Assembly: GCA_946902985.2 (NCBI GenBank)
Contig: OX336388.2
Coordinates: forward strand, 129,892,346 to 129,956,345
Direction of reading: 5' to 3'
Source: Meconema thalassinum
Taxonomy: Eukaryota; Arthropoda; Insecta; Orthoptera; Tettigoniidae
DNA length: 64,000 nucleotides
The translations under genes and the position numbers were made by a program. The notes under the pieces were generated by a model. It saw only the letters and a program-made list of their open reading frames with translations. It had not been told where the DNA came from and did no database searches. Positions 61,934 through 64,000 of this stretch are shown here, one piece after another (position 1 is the first letter of the stretch; each line of letters begins with the position of its first letter).

Positions 61934-61950
61934 TGAATTAGTAAAAGAGT

Positions 61951-62520
61951 ACTGTTTCAAATTAAGCGGTTGTTGATTGATTTTGCTGCAACATTTTCGT
62001 CACATTCTAGTGTTTTGCTCGGTGCTTGATTCTTCACTCTGGCAAAAACAAACAATTCTGTTTTCTTGAAACAGTTTTCGGAACAATTTCTGTGCATTGT
62101 TGAATCCATGAAAGGTCAATTATGTTTTTCATTTTGTGCCGTTTGTTGATGTGTTGTCTAAAAGCACCAAAAAATGTAAAGAGTAGCAACAAAAGAATGC
62201 AGTTTTATCTTAAAAATTAAAATGACTAGGTAATATACGTGCCGAAGGCTTATTTACATCATTAATTTTTAAACATAATTTGCCAATGAAGTTAATTGTG
62301 TTGCTATGCACTCTATCCTGATTTGTCCTGATTTTCCTATCAAAATCTCCTGATTTTTGGTTTTGTAAGGTTGGCAGGAATGGTCATTGAAAAAAGAGAA
62401 AATGGACTCGGTTCAGGCATCCATCACAATCCCCAACTCCAAAAGTTCTAGACGCAATTCCTTATGGAAGATTTGTAAATCCGTACGGAAGAAAACATTA
62501 CTAAGTATGGTAATAAAATA
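61951..62520. other. Unassigned; short T3-family fragment
   Basis: At 62385-62450 the block ATGGACTCGGTTCAGGCATC recalls 30780-30830. Nothing else recognised. Confidence 0.35.
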
Positions 62521-62809
62521 ATATTGTTGCGTGTCGCCGCAGGCCGGCAGTAGGCTCTCGGAGGGAGGGGCATTGTGACAGACCAAGGCAAATATCTAGT
62601 GGCCTTGGGCAGACCCAGCAGCGAGAGAGAGAGATTTCCCACACCCCCTCGGCCCCTCCCACCGGCAGTCACAATAACCAAGCACCTGTGAGTCATCGCG
62701 GGCCGGTCGGAAAATGCGCGAATGGTCTGAATGTGGAACCATCGAGAACAGACGCAATGCGGCAATAGGTTGTGACATTTAGAACTTTCCAGGCCAGGGA
62801 CTGATACCA

Positions 62810-62815
62810 TATAAA
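62810..62815 (+). promoter_or_regulatory. TATA box of the LTR
   Basis: TATAAA in CCATATAAACCAG, with CAGT-containing initiator-like sequences about 28-50 bp downstream. Confidence 0.45.
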
Positions 62816-63197
62816 CCAGCAAGCCGCGGCGAGGAGGCAGTGTATTGGACAGTATTGGTCAGTGTTAGTGTGTATTGAAGTGTTGTCGAGTGAGTGAGTG
62901 CGGAGCAGTACAGCGATTATTACTGGACGTCTACGGTAACAGAGTGGAAGCCTGGCTGCCAGGGTGCAACTTTGAGTCAGGACTGTGAGTGCTTGGAGGT
63001 GTCGCGGTGCTTCGTGGAAGACGTGGCGTGGGATCGACACGGGACGAGCAAGAGCGCACAAGGAGCAGCAAGAGGACTCAGGAAGTAAGTGAAGTGGCAG
63101 GGGCAAGGCTGTAGAGAACCTGTGTAGACTGTACGCGTGAGTGTGAGCTGGACACTGTAACGCCTCACAGACAGAGAGAACGCCACTGCAAAAGACA

Positions 63198-63264
<67 letters not shown>

Positions 63265-63268
63265 ATAG
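63198..63268 (+). repeat. (AAAT)n microsatellite
   Basis: About 17 AAAT units inside the LTR; the minus-strand Ile/Tyr/Leu/Phe repeat frame is its artefact. A (GT)n run follows at about 63345-63365. Confidence 0.95.
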
Positions 63269-63639
63269 CAAGGACAGCGGTGTGAAAATAGGCTAAGTGT
63301 GGAAACTAATAGTGACTAGTAGTCTCTTATGAAGTGAGACTCAGTGTGTGTGTGTGTGTGTGTGTGCACGGTGTATGTTTGTAGACCTGTAATAACATTA
63401 CTATTTCTTTAAAAGGACCATTGTTTTGTGCTTCTACCCACCGTAATCCAGTTAACGAAAGTGCCACTAGGGGTGACACGTAACAATATGTCAACAGGTG
63501 ATCAACACAATGATTTAGAACAAAATAATGTCAAGGAATTAAATTCTAATAATGTGCACACCTCAGTACTTTGGTGTGAGTGGAATTTGTCTGATAAACA
63601 TGGGTGATTAGCGTGTGTAGTTGTAATTCATATGAGGAT

Positions 63640-63955
63640 TTGGAAACGAACAGGGGCCTTATGAGGGATGGGAAGGGATGGAAAGATTGGGAGGAATATG
63701 CAAGGAAGAGGGAAAGAGGCGGCCGTGGCCATAAGTTAGGTACTGCACCATCCAGGCATTTGGCTGGAGATGAAGTGGGGAAACCACGGAAAACCACTTC
63801 GAGGATGACTGAGGTGGGAATCGAACCTCCTTTGCTCATTTGGACCACCCGAGGCTGAGTAGACCCCATTGCAGTCCTCATACCACTTTTAAATTTAGTG
63901 GCAGAGCCGGGAATCGAACCTCTGTTCTCCAAAGTGGTGCCTAAGCACGCATAAA
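63640..63955 (-). mobile_element. tRNA-derived SINE
   Basis: Same family as 56084-56584: GAGGGATGGGAAGGGATGG, AAACCACGGAAAACCACTTC, and on the minus strand GAGGTTCGATTCCCGGCTCT as B-box and acceptor. Confidence 0.8.
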
Positions 63956-64000
63956 GATAGTTACGATTTAAATTTTGAACCTTTAGAACTATGCTTCTGA

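Larger units (their letters stand above)
62525..63485 (+). mobile_element. Solo LTR of an LTR retrotransposon
   Basis: Starts TGTTGCGTGTCGCC and ends GGTGACACGTAACA, the inverse of the start with two differences. Flanked by ATAT (62521-62524 and 63486-63489), a 4-bp duplication usual for Gypsy-type elements. Contains a TATAAA box at 62810-62815 and (AAAT)n with AATAAA signals. Strand assumes the TATA box drives transcription rightward. No internal region or second LTR is present. Confidence 0.75.

Noticed and set aside
62693..63271. 192-codon minus-strand frame with a repeated Ile-Tyr-Leu-Phe start as a membrane protein
   Set aside because: Its hydrophobic start is the (AAAT)n microsatellite, and the rest lies antisense inside the solo LTR.

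Overview
This window looks like transposon-dense intergenic DNA from an arthropod, most likely an insect with a large genome. No host gene could be supported. The evidence is the density of mobile DNA: tRNA-headed SINEs with target-site duplications, RTE-like LINEs, Tc1/mariner, pogo-like, hAT, piggyBac and Transib relics, a Helentron-like family and several minisatellites. The lineage (perhaps Polyneoptera/Orthoptera, from the general style of the SINEs) is a low-confidence inference.

Layout. 1-5.7 kb: LINE 3' ends, two copies of a foldback repeat, and a SINE. 5.7-7.7 kb: a hAT-like terminus followed by a Transib-type element whose ends read as recombination signal sequences (heptamer, 23-bp spacer, A-rich nonamer). 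8.2-11.9 kb: a SINE, a LINE and a 1.6-kb satellite of 28/29-bp units. 12.0-17.2 kb: a 97-bp satellite split by a 3.97-kb TIR element with an exact 8-bp target duplication; that element carries a THAP-type exon, a hAT derivative, a SINE and a Tc1 element with an intact 341-aa transposase. 17.3-22.8 kb: SINEs, a hAT, a perfectly bounded mariner palindrome, a 31-bp minisatellite and another mariner. 23-32.5 kb: foldback, RTE, SINE, Penelope-like and hAT fragments in nested arrangement. 32.7-42.5 kb: a nest at least four levels deep (pogo-like > palindromic mariner > Helentron-like > unclassified 3.7-kb insertion). 42.5-53.3 kb: piggyBac derivative, a second Helentron-like copy, a 58-bp minisatellite, a nearly full-length RTE LINE, a long-TIR MITE and a third Helentron-like copy. 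53.4-64 kb: minisatellite with RFX-like motifs, foldback copy, SINEs, a LINE with a 54-bp target duplication, a hAT holding a LINE with an open 423-codon reverse transcriptase frame, MITEs and a solo LTR.

The genes here act only as parts of mobile elements: LINE endonuclease/reverse transcriptases (which may also mobilise the SINEs) and DNA-transposon transposases. Only the Tc1 transposase and one 5'-truncated LINE frame are uninterrupted. The most unusual signal is the Helentron-like family: its copies are built of roughly 145-bp units, most carrying an ATGGC(GGC) YY1/Pho-like motif at close to nucleosome spacing.
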